Assembly: GCF_037969875.1 (NCBI RefSeq)
Contig: NZ_CP150218.1
Coordinates: forward strand, 2,480,001 to 2,544,000
Reading direction: 5' to 3'
DNA from: Paenibacillus sp. FSL R7-0337
Lineage (GTDB): Bacteria > Bacillota > Bacilli > Paenibacillales > Paenibacillaceae
Length of the DNA: 64,000 bases
Of this stretch, positions 55,201 to 64,000 are shown piece by piece. Both the position numbers and the translations under genes were made by a program. Every line of letters begins with the position of its first letter. The first letter of the stretch is position 1. The notes beneath the pieces were generated by a model. It was not told where the DNA came from, ran no database searches, and saw only the letters and a program-made list of their open reading frames with translations.

Positions 55201-55533
55201 TCAATAAAAAGTTTCATCAATATGTCCCCCGTACATGCTGCTGACTCCGACGAGTCTGAACACACCATTCACTTTGGCATACGTATAATTCTGATCGGGT
55301 TCATCCTTATATCGTACCTCCGCTTCATAATCGCCCGATTTCAGGCTATAGACTCCCCGGATCTCTTGAATATCTGCTTCGGGATATGCTCTGGTATGAA
55401 TCAGGTAGGCTTTGACCTCATTAGCGATTTGACTTCTTTTATAGGGTAATCCGGTTAGCGACAGGTAGATCCCTCCTGCTACAACAACGAGTACCACAAC
55501 AGCAATTATCGTACCCCGGTTAGTAAGCCTCAT
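55201..55533 (-). CDS. DUF3139-type small membrane-anchored protein
   Basis: 110 aa: a short cytoplasmic start, one membrane segment (residues 8-28, TIIAVVVLVVVAGGIYLSL) and an external domain ending DYEAEVRYKDEPDQNYTYAK, which fits the DUF3139 family common in Bacillales. Function unknown. Confidence 0.65.
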   Translation of the reverse strand: MRLTNRGTIIAVVVLVVVAGGIYLSLTGLPYKRSQIANEVKAYLIHTRAYPEADIQEIRGVYSLKSGDYEAEVRYKDEPDQNYTYAKVNGVFRLVGVSSMYGGHIDETFY

Positions 55534-55688
55534 GCGGATAACCTCCGTTCAAAATAGGGTTCCAACCCTGAGTGAGAATAACAAAATTTTCAAGTGTCAG
55601 TTCATTTTACCATACTGGGTGAATGCCAGCATATTGTATTCGGTTTCTCACATATATTCGGTCACTCATCAACTCTTCCGCCTGAACG

Positions 55689-55714
55689 CAAAAAAGCACC
55701 CCTCAAGGTGCTTC
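55689..55714 (-). terminator. Rho-independent terminator after the SDR gene
   Basis: On the minus strand AAGCACC pairs with GGTGCTT around TTGAGG, followed by TTTTGCG; about 35 bases after the stop. Confidence 0.8.
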
Positions 55715-55749
55715 CTGCCACTAGCCACTTTTCCTGCCACTTTCCATCC

Positions 55750-56529
55750 TTATGCGTTTTGGCGGTATATTGGTGCGCCCAGCGGAGAGCTGCCCGCTCC
55801 GCCGTCGACGGCGATATCTGCGCCCTGGATATACGACGAATCCTCGGAGGCCAGGAACAGCGCTACCTTGGCGACCTCTTCCGGCACAGCCGCGCGGCCC
55901 AGCGGAATCGAAAGGGCCATGCCTGCCTCAACCTGCTTCCAGTTATCCATCGCCGACTCGCCCCAGATCGGAGTGCGCGTTACGCCGGGCGCAATGTTGT
56001 TGACGCGGATGCCCAGCGGGGACAGCTCGGAGGCCAGCACTTTGGTCATGCTGCTAACCGCTCCTTTGCTGGCGGCATAGGCTGAATTGCCGGGTCTTCC
56101 GGCCTTGGCTAACACAGAGCCCGTCAGAATGACGGAGGCTCCGGCCTTCAGATGAGGCAGCGCAGCCTGGACGGTGAAGAACGTACCGGTCACATTGACC
56201 CGGAGCACTTCCTCGAAGGCGGCAAGCTCTGTGCTACCCAGCGGTGTGTAGCCCGCGATTCCTGCATTCGCGTAGACTACATCCAGTCTGCCGAAAGCCT
56301 CTATCGCTGCATTCACAGCCTTCACCGCACTCTGCGGATCAGTCGCATCCCCCTGCACAGCAACCGCATACTCCGCGCCCAGCTCTTCTACCGCCGCATG
56401 CAGGGATACCGGATTACGGCCGGTAATGACCACTCTGGCGCCCTCCGCCACAAATAACCTTGCGCTAGCCAACCCAATCCCGCTATTCCCTCCAGTAATC
56501 AATGCAACCTTCCCGTCAAGCTTCCCCAT
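55750..56529 (-). CDS. SDR-family oxidoreductase
   Basis: 259 aa from ATG 56529, AGGAG 8 bases upstream. Classical short-chain dehydrogenase: cofactor motif GGNSGIG (TGxxxGxG type), NAG in VYANAGIAG, catalytic Ser in ILTGSVLAKAGRPG and YAASK (Tyr, Lys). C-terminus with FLASEDSSYIQGADIAVDGG. Substrate not predictable. An AGAACGATTGGTCT dyad upstream may be a TetR-type operator. Confidence 0.85.
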   Translation of the reverse strand: MGKLDGKVALITGGNSGIGLASARLFVAEGARVVITGRNPVSLHAAVEELGAEYAVAVQGDATDPQSAVKAVNAAIEAFGRLDVVYANAGIAGYTPLGSTELAAFEEVLRVNVTGTFFTVQAALPHLKAGASVILTGSVLAKAGRPGNSAYAASKGAVSSMTKVLASELSPLGIRVNNIAPGVTRTPIWGESAMDNWKQVEAGMALSIPLGRAAVPEEVAKVALFLASEDSSYIQGADIAVDGGAGSSPLGAPIYRQNA

Positions 56530-56534
56530 CGTTA

Positions 56535-56645
56535 ACACTCCTCATCATTTTTATTTGAGACCAATCGTTCTAATATTGTCAAAAAAATAATTTCTTTCGT
56601 ATCAGGATCTTAGCATATTCGAGAACGATCAGTAAAGTATTATTT
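56535..56645 (-). promoter_or_regulatory. SDR promoter with TetR-like half-sites
   Basis: On the minus strand TTGACA-like (TTTGACAATATT) lies about 50 bases before the SDR ATG, overlapping AGAACGATTGGTCT. A second GAGAACGATC half-site lies about 40 bases upstream and a third (CGTTCTC) near 56654. The arrangement suggests a repressor site; no regulator gene is adjacent. Confidence 0.35.
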
Positions 56646-56963
56646 TTACCGTACGTTCTCAAATAGCATCAGCCATGCAAAAAACAGAAAATATCCCCCA
56701 ATCCACAGCAGTACCCCTATCATGATGAAGATTCCTATGTACCCCGCCCAGCCAAGCGCTTTCCTTGTGTACTTCAACAGAAGAAGCGATGCAACAACCA
56801 GAACCGCAGAAGGGATGCCTATTATCTGGAGCAGCAATATATTTATGACATCCAGGATAAATCCTTGGCTGAACCATGGGTTAGTCAGCAGGACAACGAG
56901 CGCTAAGCCTACAATATTCACCACGACAGCAATAATCCAGAGTATTCTAACGGGTCTAACCAT
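56646..56963 (-). CDS. Small membrane protein
   Basis: 105 aa, three to four membrane segments (residues 7-28, 37-62 and 70-98). No motif beyond hydrophobicity; similar proteins are common in Paenibacillus without known role. Confidence 0.55.
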   Translation of the reverse strand: MVRPVRILWIIAVVVNIVGLALVVLLTNPWFSQGFILDVINILLLQIIGIPSAVLVVASLLLLKYTRKALGWAGYIGIFIMIGVLLWIGGYFLFFAWLMLFENVR

Positions 56964-57049
56964 GCTTCACCCCCTATGCTATCCCATTACCCGCTACTCA
57001 CAAGTATTACACCAAAGCTAACGTTATTCTCCACAATACCTTCAATCAA

Positions 57050-57088
57050 AGACGGGTCCGCCCCCATGGGGACAAGACCCGTCTTTAT
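57050..57088 (-). terminator. Rho-independent terminator after the beta-propeller gene
   Basis: On the minus strand AAAGACGGGTC pairs with GACCCGTCTTT across 17 bases, followed by GATTG. Three short GTCATCTTTG-like direct repeats lie between it and the stop. Confidence 0.7.
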
Positions 57089-57152
57089 CACTCATCTTTG
57101 TTAGTCATCTTTGTCAGTCATCTTTGCCATTCGTCAAGATCTAACGGACAAC

Positions 57153-58340
57153 CTACTGCCCTGCCGTCTCAAAAGAAAACCGTGCTGTCCAGGTAGCGCC
57201 TGCATCCTTCGTCACATAGAGGGTGGAGCTGTTCATATCCTTCACAGCCATCCAGCCCTGATTGACGTCGGTGAACGAGATCGTTCCTTCGAATCCGGGA
57301 ATGGTCTGCTGATTCTTCCAGCTCTGTCCGTTGTTCTTGGTGAGCCCGATTCCCACTTGCTCCGCTGCCGGCTGGTATCCTGCCAGAAAGGCAGTCTGTG
57401 TGCCGATCAGCACCATATTACCGGGGGTACCCGAAGCTGGCCCCTTCTTCGCTATGGCTGCGCCGCTGCCCGGAGCCGGACCGCCGCCTGCGGTCTCCTG
57501 GGCAATCACCCGGGTCCAGCTGCCGCCGGAGTTAGAGCTGCCGTAGAGGGAATAAGAGGTCTGCGACATGCCGACGCCGCCGTACAGCAGCGCATACACC
57601 TGACTGTCCTTGGCGTAGATCTGTCCGTAATTCGCCTCAGGGGTGGAAGCGCTAAGTACCTGCTTCCAGGCTGCTCCGCCGTTAGTTGTCTTCATCACCC
57701 GATAGCCGCTGCCGGGAACGACCACCACAGCCCAGCCGTTATTCCGGCTGGTGAATTCCGCTCCGCGTGTGTTGGCAGGCGTCTTGATCAGACTCCAGCT
57801 CTCCCCGCCATCCTTCGTATAATATGTAGATGCGCGGTTGTATCCGAAGCCCTGACTCTTGTCCAGGAACTCTATCCGTTCAAAGGTTACTGCCTGGTTC
57901 GACAGCCTTGTCCAGGTAGAGCCGCCGTCTGCCGTTCTTAGCAGATATTTAGCCTGCCCGTCCTTGACGGCAGCAAGCGCCCAGCCGTGAACATTATCCG
58001 GGAAATCAATCTGCTGGAAACTCCACTGTCCTTCATAGATCTTTTGGAAATGGCAGCCGCCGTCCGAGGTTCCAATCAGAAAACCGTTTCCGGCTGCGCG
58101 CCCGATATTCGCGTTCAGAAACTCCACATCCGAGAAGGTAAGCGGAATGCTGTCAGCTCCGCCATGTGCCTTTTGCAAATCCTGAAGCAGCCCGTGATCT
58201 CCAGTCCCGCAAGCCAGTGCCGCGGCTGAAGCTGCCGCCGCCTGAACCGGAGAAGCCGCCGATCCCCAGCCTGACAGGGCAAGTAGACCTGCAGTAAGAA
58301 GAGTTACGGTTATCTGATGTAATCTGGTCGTTCTATTCAT
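57153..58340 (-). CDS. Secreted BNR/HCF136-like beta-propeller protein
   Basis: 395 aa from ATG 58340 (AGGAGGTG 6 bases upstream). A signal peptide (TVTLLTAGLLALSGWGSAAS) is followed by six to seven repeats of the Asp-box type (TSDGGCHF, TADGGSTWTR, TKDGGESWSL, TTNGGAAWKQ, SSNSGGSWTRV, TKNNGQSWKN, TKDAGATWTA), forming a propeller as in photosystem II factor HCF136 and YCF48-like proteins. Ligand unknown. Confidence 0.8.
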   Translation of the reverse strand: MNRTTRLHQITVTLLTAGLLALSGWGSAASPVQAAAASAAALACGTGDHGLLQDLQKAHGGADSIPLTFSDVEFLNANIGRAAGNGFLIGTSDGGCHFQKIYEGQWSFQQIDFPDNVHGWALAAVKDGQAKYLLRTADGGSTWTRLSNQAVTFERIEFLDKSQGFGYNRASTYYTKDGGESWSLIKTPANTRGAEFTSRNNGWAVVVVPGSGYRVMKTTNGGAAWKQVLSASTPEANYGQIYAKDSQVYALLYGGVGMSQTSYSLYGSSNSGGSWTRVIAQETAGGGPAPGSGAAIAKKGPASGTPGNMVLIGTQTAFLAGYQPAAEQVGIGLTKNNGQSWKNQQTIPGFEGTISFTDVNQGWMAVKDMNSSTLYVTKDAGATWTARFSFETAGQ

Positions 58341-58544
58341 CGGTAACACCTCCTGAATATATATTACCCTCTCCACAGAACGTCACTCCGAAGGCACATG
58401 AATATGTTACTCCATCTGAGGCCATCTATTCAGGTGTGAAATGGTACAAAACTGTAACCATTTTTGCTGTTAAAATATCCTATCCGTGTTTAATAATAAG
58501 TACAGAGATTTACAAGCAATGCATTCAAGGAGGAAGTGGACGGT

Positions 58545-58724
58545 ATGATTAAACAGGATATTCAGCATGCACTTCTCTCCAATCTATGCCAGCGCGTGCA
58601 TTTAATCAGCGGAGAAACGTACACTGGAGTATGCCAAATCGACCACTCCGCAGATGCACTGCATATTGAAACGAATAAAGGGACCTTCACCGTCCCCTAT
58701 TGGACGATCAAGCGGTTCATCTAA
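58545..58724 (+). CDS. Small hypothetical protein
   Basis: 59 aa from ATG 58545, or 62 aa from GTG 58536; AGGAGG lies 11 or 2 bases upstream respectively. The sequence (VHLISGETYTGVCQIDHSADAL, GTFTVPYWTIKRFI) has the look of a small beta-barrel of Sm/LSM or YxeF-like type, but I cannot assign it. It is alone on the plus strand, before a bidirectional terminator. Confidence 0.55.
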   Translation: MIKQDIQHALLSNLCQRVHLISGETYTGVCQIDHSADALHIETNKGTFTVPYWTIKRFI

Positions 58725-58740
58725 TCACATCATTCCAACC

Positions 58741-58795
58741 CAAAAGACCTCACGGCCACATCAGGAGATGTGAAACATGAGGTCTTTCTTGTGTA
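58741..58795. terminator. Bidirectional terminator
   Basis: AAAGACCTCA pairs with TGAGGTCTTT enclosing CACATC/GATGTG; a T-rich tract follows on both sides. It serves the small plus-strand gene and the isomerase gene on the minus strand. Confidence 0.75.
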
Positions 58796-58796
58796 C

Positions 58797-59693
58797 TTAT
58801 ACAACCGGATTCGGTATCATACTGCCGCCCCGGCAATGCTTCAGGTAATTCAGCGCATGGACCTGGCCTGTCATCTCCAGCTCATCCCGGTAGACCGGAT
58901 CATGCCAGCCTTCAATATCAATCGTACCCTGATAGCCGCCCTGCCGGAGAATGGTGATAATATCCGTCCAGTTCGTATCCCCGAAGCCTGGCGTCCGGTC
59001 CCACACATAAGGCTTCGGACCATGAATTCCGTACTCCTTGACTATGTCCCAGGCAATCGTCGCGTCCTTGCCATGAACATGGAAAATCTTATCCACCCAT
59101 TTGCGCAGCTGCGGAATCGGATCAATTAGCGCGGTGAGCTGATGGGCAGGCTCCCATTCCAGCCCGAGATTGTCTGCCGTAACGGCGTTGAACATTTTCT
59201 CCCAAGCTGTAGGGTTATGAGCAATATTCCAGTCACCCTTCTGCCAGCTCCCGCCCATCGCACAATTTTCAAAAGCAATCCGCAGACCCTTGTCTGCCGC
59301 CCGCTTCGACAATTCTCCGAACACCTCGGCGAATCTCGGAAGCGACTCGTCAATCGACGAGCCCGGCAAGCGCCCCGTGAATCCGCCGATAAGGTCAGTC
59401 CCGAACAAATGAGCGTGCTCAATCAGCTGCGCCCAGCCTTCCAAGGTAGCCTCTGTCTCAGCCTCCGGCCCGCCGCCAAGCGGATTGCCGTAGATGCCGA
59501 CAGCAGAGATGATGAAGTGATGCTCAGCCGCCAGCTCCCGGACCCGGGCTGCGGTCTCCGCCAGATCGATTCCGCCTGTCGTCTGCCAGAAATTCAATTG
59601 AAAGGAGTCGAAGCCATGCTCTACAATCTGCGGAATGACCTGGACGGCTTCGCCGCCGCGTACAAGCGTCCCTATTCTCAGTGAATCTTGCAT
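58797..59693 (-). CDS. Sugar phosphate isomerase/epimerase (AP endonuclease 2-like TIM barrel)
   Basis: 298 aa. TIM barrel with metal-ligand pattern typical of xylose isomerase-like enzymes: RIAFENCAMGG (Glu), LGLEWEPAHQLTAL, IFHVHGKDA (His) and GTIDIEGWHDP (Glu). It lies at the end of a sugar-transport operon, so it probably acts on the imported sugar or its phosphate. Substrate unknown. Confidence 0.8.
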   Translation of the reverse strand: MQDSLRIGTLVRGGEAVQVIPQIVEHGFDSFQLNFWQTTGGIDLAETAARVRELAAEHHFIISAVGIYGNPLGGGPEAETEATLEGWAQLIEHAHLFGTDLIGGFTGRLPGSSIDESLPRFAEVFGELSKRAADKGLRIAFENCAMGGSWQKGDWNIAHNPTAWEKMFNAVTADNLGLEWEPAHQLTALIDPIPQLRKWVDKIFHVHGKDATIAWDIVKEYGIHGPKPYVWDRTPGFGDTNWTDIITILRQGGYQGTIDIEGWHDPVYRDELEMTGQVHALNYLKHCRGGSMIPNPVV

Positions 59694-59736
59694 GTTGTTG
59701 TCAACTCCAGTTGGTTTTATAGTCAGCGCCCTGCTG

Positions 59737-60759
59737 TTACCGGCCCTTAATCATCTTGCAAGAGCCCCGTTTGAGCAATACCGCATCATAGACAATGTGC
59801 TGATGGGAGGAATGTTTGGTAATCAGGTCGAACAACACGCCCACACTGGACAGTGCCATTTCAGTGCCCGGCTGGCTGATCGTATCCAGCGCAGGATGAT
59901 AGTACTCAGCCATCTCAATACCGTCGAAGCCGATGATCGAAATATCATCGGGGATAGATAAGCCTGCGGTAAGCACAGCTTTGGCCGCACCGATCGCAAT
60001 CGTATCGGAGGCCGCAAAGATAGCGGTTACGGTTCTGTCGCGGTTAAGCAGTCTGCGTGCAGCATTGAAGCCTGAGCTTGGACTGTATTCACAATCCTCT
60101 ACGAATCCCGGATTATAAGGTATGTTATGTTCTTCCAGCGCCATCTTGTAGCCAAGAAGGCGGCGGCTGCCTGTGGTGTCTTCCAGTAAAGGGGATTTGG
60201 CGAGAAAGCCGATGTTTCGATGTCCCAGCGAAAGTAAATAAGAGGTTGCCTTATAGGCTTCCTTGGATTCATCGATCGTTACGCTTGAGAAGATGGACGG
60301 GTCCACTTCCTGTGAGGTAGTGATGGTCGTGAGTACGAATGGAACGGTTAACTGCTTGAATTTCTCTTCGGAGTGATTATAGGTACCGCCCATGAAAATA
60401 ATCCCGCTAAGATTCTTCTCTTTCACCAGCTGAATGGCTGCGTTAATCTCATCGGTGCCGTCTTCTACCTGATGGATAAGAAACGGATATCCGCGCAGAT
60501 TGACCTGACGTTCAATCTCCTTGATCATAATCGAGAAGAATGGGTTAGTGATCCCTTTTACCATAAGTGCAATATTTTTGGATTGCGTTGTTTTCAGATT
60601 TCTGGCATTGGAATTGGGAATATAATTATATTCCTTGACGACACTCAGTACCTTCTCCCGGGTGGCATTGCTCACCAGACCCTTATTATTGATGACTCTG
60701 GACACTGTTGAGATGCCGACACCGGATATCCTGGCGATATCCTTAATGTTTACGTCCAC
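59737..60759 (-). CDS. LacI-family transcriptional regulator
   Basis: 340 aa. N-terminal HTH (IKDIARISGVGISTVSRVIN) with the hinge helix YNYIPNSNARNLK, then a periplasmic-binding-protein-like effector domain (about 60-335) ending in ASDTIAIGAAKAVLTAGLSI and FDGIEMAEYYHP. It presumably represses the adjacent ABC transporter genes until a sugar is bound. 65 bases after the binding-protein gene. Confidence 0.9.
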   Translation of the reverse strand: MDVNIKDIARISGVGISTVSRVINNKGLVSNATREKVLSVVKEYNYIPNSNARNLKTTQSKNIALMVKGITNPFFSIMIKEIERQVNLRGYPFLIHQVEDGTDEINAAIQLVKEKNLSGIIFMGGTYNHSEEKFKQLTVPFVLTTITTSQEVDPSIFSSVTIDESKEAYKATSYLLSLGHRNIGFLAKSPLLEDTTGSRRLLGYKMALEEHNIPYNPGFVEDCEYSPSSGFNAARRLLNRDRTVTAIFAASDTIAIGAAKAVLTAGLSIPDDISIIGFDGIEMAEYYHPALDTISQPGTEMALSSVGVLFDLITKHSSHQHIVYDAVLLKRGSCKMIKGR

Positions 60760-60824
60760 TCTACTCCCCCATTTATAGGTAAGGGAGCTATAAGATATAG
60801 CTCCCCTGTAACCTATACATTCTT

Positions 60825-62396
60825 TTAGTTAACAGGTGTAAATTCTGCCAATTGTTTCTCTACTTCGGCAATGACCTTATCAACTCCTGCTTTTTTCAGC
60901 TGATCGCGGTATTCTGCTACAGCCGTTTTTGCATCTTTATTTGTTTTACCCAGCATGAGCTGGATACCAAGCTGTGCATTCACGTTCGAGATCGAAGCAA
61001 TCTCAGTAGTTACATTAGCCGGGTCGAAGCTGAAGCCGTTGTACGGATCATCAATCGCTTCTTTATCCCATGCAGCGAACAGTTCCTTACGAACAGGGTT
61101 CTCAGTATCACTAGGAATCACGAACTTGTCGTTTCTGAGGGACCAAGCCGAGAAGCCGCCGCCGTCTGTTTTTTCATTGAAGCCCTGCGGCTGTTTCTTC
61201 ACGCCATCTTCAATAACGTAGTGCTTGCCTTCGATACCGTACTGCATCAGATCGTAGTAGCTCTTATCAGTCATGAATTTCTCAATAACCATAAGAGAGC
61301 GCTCTGGATTATTCGAATTGGCGCTGATAACGGTTGAGTTATCTACACCCATTTTACGTTTGATTTTCTTGTTGGCTTCAGCAAAGGTATAGAACGCTGT
61401 AGGAGCGTCAGGCAGCGCCTTGATATCTCCGCCATACTGGCCGATCCAGTCCTGGGCATGAGTCAGATAACCCGCAGAGTTCGCGGCTCTGAAGTTGTCT
61501 TTGCTGCCTAGGGAAGCGGACAGAACGTCTTTGCCCCAGTAGCCCTTGTCGCCCCACTCACGCATTTTCACAGCCCAATCCTCGAATTCCTGGGTGAAGG
61601 CCGGATGGAATACAGTCTTGTAATCCTCTGGGCTCTTAGTGACCAGGTTCAATTCATTGAGCGAGATACCAGGTGCGTTCAGCCACATGCCTGTAGTATC
61701 AACGAGCATTCTGTACATGTTCTGTGCATCCTCAGCCTTACCGTTAATTGGCGGGAAGGATTCATTGGCAACCACATTATCCATGTATTTAACCATATCA
61801 TCGATGGACTTAATGTCAGTCATGCCATATTTCTTCAGCAGATCGGTACGGTAGGCATAACCAGCAGGTGTATATTCACTGAACAGACTAGGTACGCCGT
61901 AGATTTTGCCATTTACCTTGGTGTTCTGCCAGGAGGATTCTGGAATCTCAGCCTTCAGCTTAGGCGCTACCTTGTCCAGCATGTCGGTAATGTCGGTCAG
62001 CGCACCTTCAGTAGCCAGGGTGTAGTAGGACACAGGAGCACCCGGAGAAGCATGCGACAGATCGAACGATTCGCCGGAAGCGAACAGCAGCGGATACTTG
62101 GTTGCTACGTCTCCCCAGTCAATATATTTGATTTCAAGCGTAGTATTCATATCGGCCTTAAGCTTCTTGTTAATCTCAGCCAGAATGTCTTTATTGGTAA
62201 CTCCCTCACTGCCCCACAGATAGTACGTCAGCTTCGCTTCCTTAGAAGTGTCTACGCCTCCAGAATTAGTGGAAGTGGATGGAGTGTTCGACGAGCCTGT
62301 ATTTCCATTTGCATTATTGCTTGACGAACAAGCGGATAGCACTCCAGTAAGCATGAGGACAGCAGCTAGAGAAGAAGCAATCTTTTTACCTTTCAT
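60825..62396 (-). CDS. Sugar ABC transporter substrate-binding lipoprotein
   Basis: 523 aa from ATG 62396, GGGAGG 8 bases upstream. A lipoprotein signal MKGKKIASSLAAVLMLTGVL ends in the lipobox LSAC (Cys23). Family 1 extracellular solute-binding fold, size and features (TYYLWGSEGVTNKDILAEIN, SAWSLRNDKF) like B. subtilis LplA/YtcQ, used for complex oligosaccharides. Operon with two permeases; no ATPase gene, so a shared MsmX-type ATPase is likely. Confidence 0.9.
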   Translation of the reverse strand: MKGKKIASSLAAVLMLTGVLSACSSSNNANGNTGSSNTPSTSTNSGGVDTSKEAKLTYYLWGSEGVTNKDILAEINKKLKADMNTTLEIKYIDWGDVATKYPLLFASGESFDLSHASPGAPVSYYTLATEGALTDITDMLDKVAPKLKAEIPESSWQNTKVNGKIYGVPSLFSEYTPAGYAYRTDLLKKYGMTDIKSIDDMVKYMDNVVANESFPPINGKAEDAQNMYRMLVDTTGMWLNAPGISLNELNLVTKSPEDYKTVFHPAFTQEFEDWAVKMREWGDKGYWGKDVLSASLGSKDNFRAANSAGYLTHAQDWIGQYGGDIKALPDAPTAFYTFAEANKKIKRKMGVDNSTVISANSNNPERSLMVIEKFMTDKSYYDLMQYGIEGKHYVIEDGVKKQPQGFNEKTDGGGFSAWSLRNDKFVIPSDTENPVRKELFAAWDKEAIDDPYNGFSFDPANVTTEIASISNVNAQLGIQLMLGKTNKDAKTAVAEYRDQLKKAGVDKVIAEVEKQLAEFTPVN

Positions 62397-62475
62397 TCGG
62401 TAAGCCTCCCTTTTCTTTTCTATATTATGAATCTTGCATCTATAACAAACACCCTTCAATTGAAGCAGGCGTCCA

Positions 62476-63378
62476 TTAACCCTTAACAGCACCGATGGTA
62501 AGACCGGTTACGAAGTAACGCTGAATGAATGGATACAGGAGAATGATCGGGCCTGTAGCCAGCACGGCTGTGGCCATTTTGATCGATTGGGTCGGCAGAT
62601 CGGCTGTATTAATGACCGCTCCCGAGTTGATGAGACTGCCCATATTCGCCTGATTGATCATACGCTGCAGGAAGTACTGAAGCGGGAATTTGCTCTGAGT
62701 GTCCATGTACAGCATTCCGTTGTACCACTCATTCCAGAAGCCCAGTGCCGAGAACAGTCCGATCGTTGCCAGTGATGGAACCGCCAGCGGCATGAAGATC
62801 CGCCAGTAGATGCGGAAATCGCCTGCGCCGTCAATCGTCGCTGATTCATACAGGGAATCCGGGATCGCCTTCATGAAGTTACGCATCAGGAAGATCGACC
62901 ACGCCCCTACCACAGCCGGCAGAATCATGGCGAACAGGCTGTCCTTGAGGTGCAGATGCTTAACCATCAGGATGTAAGTCGGAATCAATCCTCCGCTGAA
63001 CAAAGTGGTGAAATAGATCAGGAAGGAGAAGAAGTTACGGTATTTGAAATCCTTGCGGTTCAGGACAAATCCGGCCATGGACATCATGAACAGTCCGAGC
63101 ACCGTACCGACGACTGTGATAAAGATCGTTACCTGATAAGCATCCACCAGCTTGGAGGAGTTACTGAGCAACAATTCATAGGCCTTGAAAGATACCTCAT
63201 TTGGTATCAGCTTGTACCCCTCGCGGATAATCTCCTGCTCATTCATGAAGGAGGAAGAGATCATCAGCGCAAAAGGAAACACACAGAACAGGGCAAACAC
63301 GGAGATGCAAATGTAGCTGATCACCTTAATGAAAATGCTGCCTGAATCCTGTTTGATTTTAATAGTATTACTTGCCAT
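62476..63378 (-). CDS. Sugar ABC transporter permease (LplC/YtcP type)
   Basis: 300 aa with six membrane segments. The MalG-like EAA loop is NFMKAIPDSLYESATIDGAG. The N-terminus KQDSGSIFIKVISYICISVF and C-terminus YPFIQRYFVTGLTIGAVKG are typical of this family. It is 27 bases after the other permease gene. Confidence 0.92.
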   Translation of the reverse strand: MASNTIKIKQDSGSIFIKVISYICISVFALFCVFPFALMISSSFMNEQEIIREGYKLIPNEVSFKAYELLLSNSSKLVDAYQVTIFITVVGTVLGLFMMSMAGFVLNRKDFKYRNFFSFLIYFTTLFSGGLIPTYILMVKHLHLKDSLFAMILPAVVGAWSIFLMRNFMKAIPDSLYESATIDGAGDFRIYWRIFMPLAVPSLATIGLFSALGFWNEWYNGMLYMDTQSKFPLQYFLQRMINQANMGSLINSGAVINTADLPTQSIKMATAVLATGPIILLYPFIQRYFVTGLTIGAVKG

Positions 63379-63405
63379 ATTAACACCCCTGTTTCTTATC
63401 TTGTC

Positions 63406-64000
63406 TTAGAACAACGCGCTATCCGGTTCAACCTTGCGCACAATAAAGTTAACGACAAGCACCAGAACCAGACCGAATAAGGATTGGTAGAAGCCTACAG
63501 CAGCACCCATGGAGAAGTTAAATTGTCCCACGAGCGACCGGAAGACATACGTATCTATAATATCCGTCTGCGGATACAGCACGGAGTTTGTTCCAATCAA
63601 ATTGTAGAAGAGGTCGAAGGAGCCTTTGAGAATTCCGCCCATACCGAACAGGAGGAGCAGAATGAAGGTTGGCTTCAGAATCGGCAAAGTCATATAACGG
63701 ATACGCTGCCAGGTAGTGGCGCCGTCCATATAGGCTGCTTCATAGAGATCATGGTTAATCCCCGTAATCGCTGCCAGATAGACAATCATACCGTAACCGG
63801 TACTTGCCCAGATCTTGAACGCTACAATGATGTATTTCCAGATTCCAGCGTCGGAGTAGAACTCAATCTTGTCTAAGCCCGTACTGGTAAGCATCGTATT
63901 GATAAACCCGGAGTTGAAATTGAACAGGTTATACGCGAACACGCCGACGATAACCATCGAGATGAAGTTCGGAAGCAGAATAACCGACTGGGAGATCTTC
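63406..64000 (-). CDS. Sugar ABC transporter permease (LplB type), 5' end outside the window
   Basis: The frame is open to the right edge (residues KISQSVILLPNFIS precede the internal Met at 63957). Visible are about 197 residues with the EAA loop EAAYMDGATTWQRIRYMTLP and several membrane segments, and the C-terminus VNFIVRKVEPDSALF. It pairs with the following permease and binding protein. Confidence 0.92.
   Translation of the reverse strand, partial: KISQSVILLPNFISMVIVGVFAYNLFNFNSGFINTMLTSTGLDKIEFYSDAGIWKYIIVAFKIWASTGYGMIVYLAAITGINHDLYEAAYMDGATTWQRIRYMTLPILKPTFILLLLFGMGGILKGSFDLFYNLIGTNSVLYPQTDIIDTYVFRSLVGQFNFSMGAAVGFYQSLFGLVLVLVVNFIVRKVEPDSALF

Noticed and set aside
57086-57130. Three GTCATCTTTG direct repeats
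   Set aside because: Short and near a terminator; length and position are compatible with local slippage, and I see no link to a function.
1-64000. tRNA, rRNA, insertion sequence or prophage genes
   Set aside because: No transposase, integrase or phage protein among the frames, and no cloverleaf or rRNA sequence noticed in the gaps.

Overview
The window comes from an endospore-forming, low-to-mid GC Firmicute of the order Bacillales, most probably Paenibacillus or a close relative. I infer this from gene content and order. It follows the Bacillus subtilis block hemA-hemX-hemC-hemD-hemB-hemL / spoVID-valS-folC / spoIIB-maf-radC-mreBCD-minCD-spoIVFAB / rplU-prp-rpmA-spo0B-obg-pheB-pheA / safA, with lineage-specific genes inserted at the joints. 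Almost all genes lie on the minus strand, so the window reads biologically from right to left. I saw no rRNA, tRNA, prophage or insertion sequence.

Layout. 1-5000: safA end, then pheB-hom-thrB-pheA-ilvE (threonine, phenylalanine and branched-chain amino acids). 5200-8000: a three-gene SPFH/zinc-ribbon membrane-stress cluster behind an ECF sigma-W-like promoter. 8100-14600: obg, spo0B, rpmA, prp, rplU, rng, spoIVFB, spoIVFA. 14800-22000: minD, minC, mreD, mreC, mreB, radC, maf, a DUF4321 protein and a SPOR protein in the spoIIB position. 22100-27300: two tandem glycosyltransferases and two tandem GGDEF proteins. 27500-33400: murC, folC and valS with a valine T-box. 33400-41100: accessory genes (stalk-domain protein, spoVID, glycosyltransferase, GGDEF protein, zinc peptidase, FMN_bind-like secreted protein). 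41500-51500: heme/siroheme operon hemA-hemX-sirC-hemC-cobA/hemD-hemB-hemL-rluA. 51700-54800: a plus-strand purine operon (phosphoribosyltransferase, IMP dehydrogenase, hpt) behind a guanine-family riboswitch. 54800-58800: small accessory genes. 58800-64000: a sugar ABC transporter operon with a LacI regulator and a sugar-phosphate isomerase, running off the right edge.

Most unusual are the repeats. Between hemX and sirC lie three tandem 77-bp units. Each is a complete 23-codon mini-ORF whose stop codon sits 5 nt before the next ATG, so HemX, three near-identical peptides and SirC form a chain of stop-start junctions. Between sirC and hemC lies an array of about ten 51/52-bp units, each with a short inverted repeat whose two arms change together. 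A second 52-bp hairpin array follows the plus-strand GGDEF gene, and a degenerate 51-bp array lies beyond the end of the hem operon. The purine riboswitch has an enlarged J3/1 junction and a terminator that competes with P1, which suggests a ligand-ON variant. Coordinates for sites were read by eye and may be off by a base or two.
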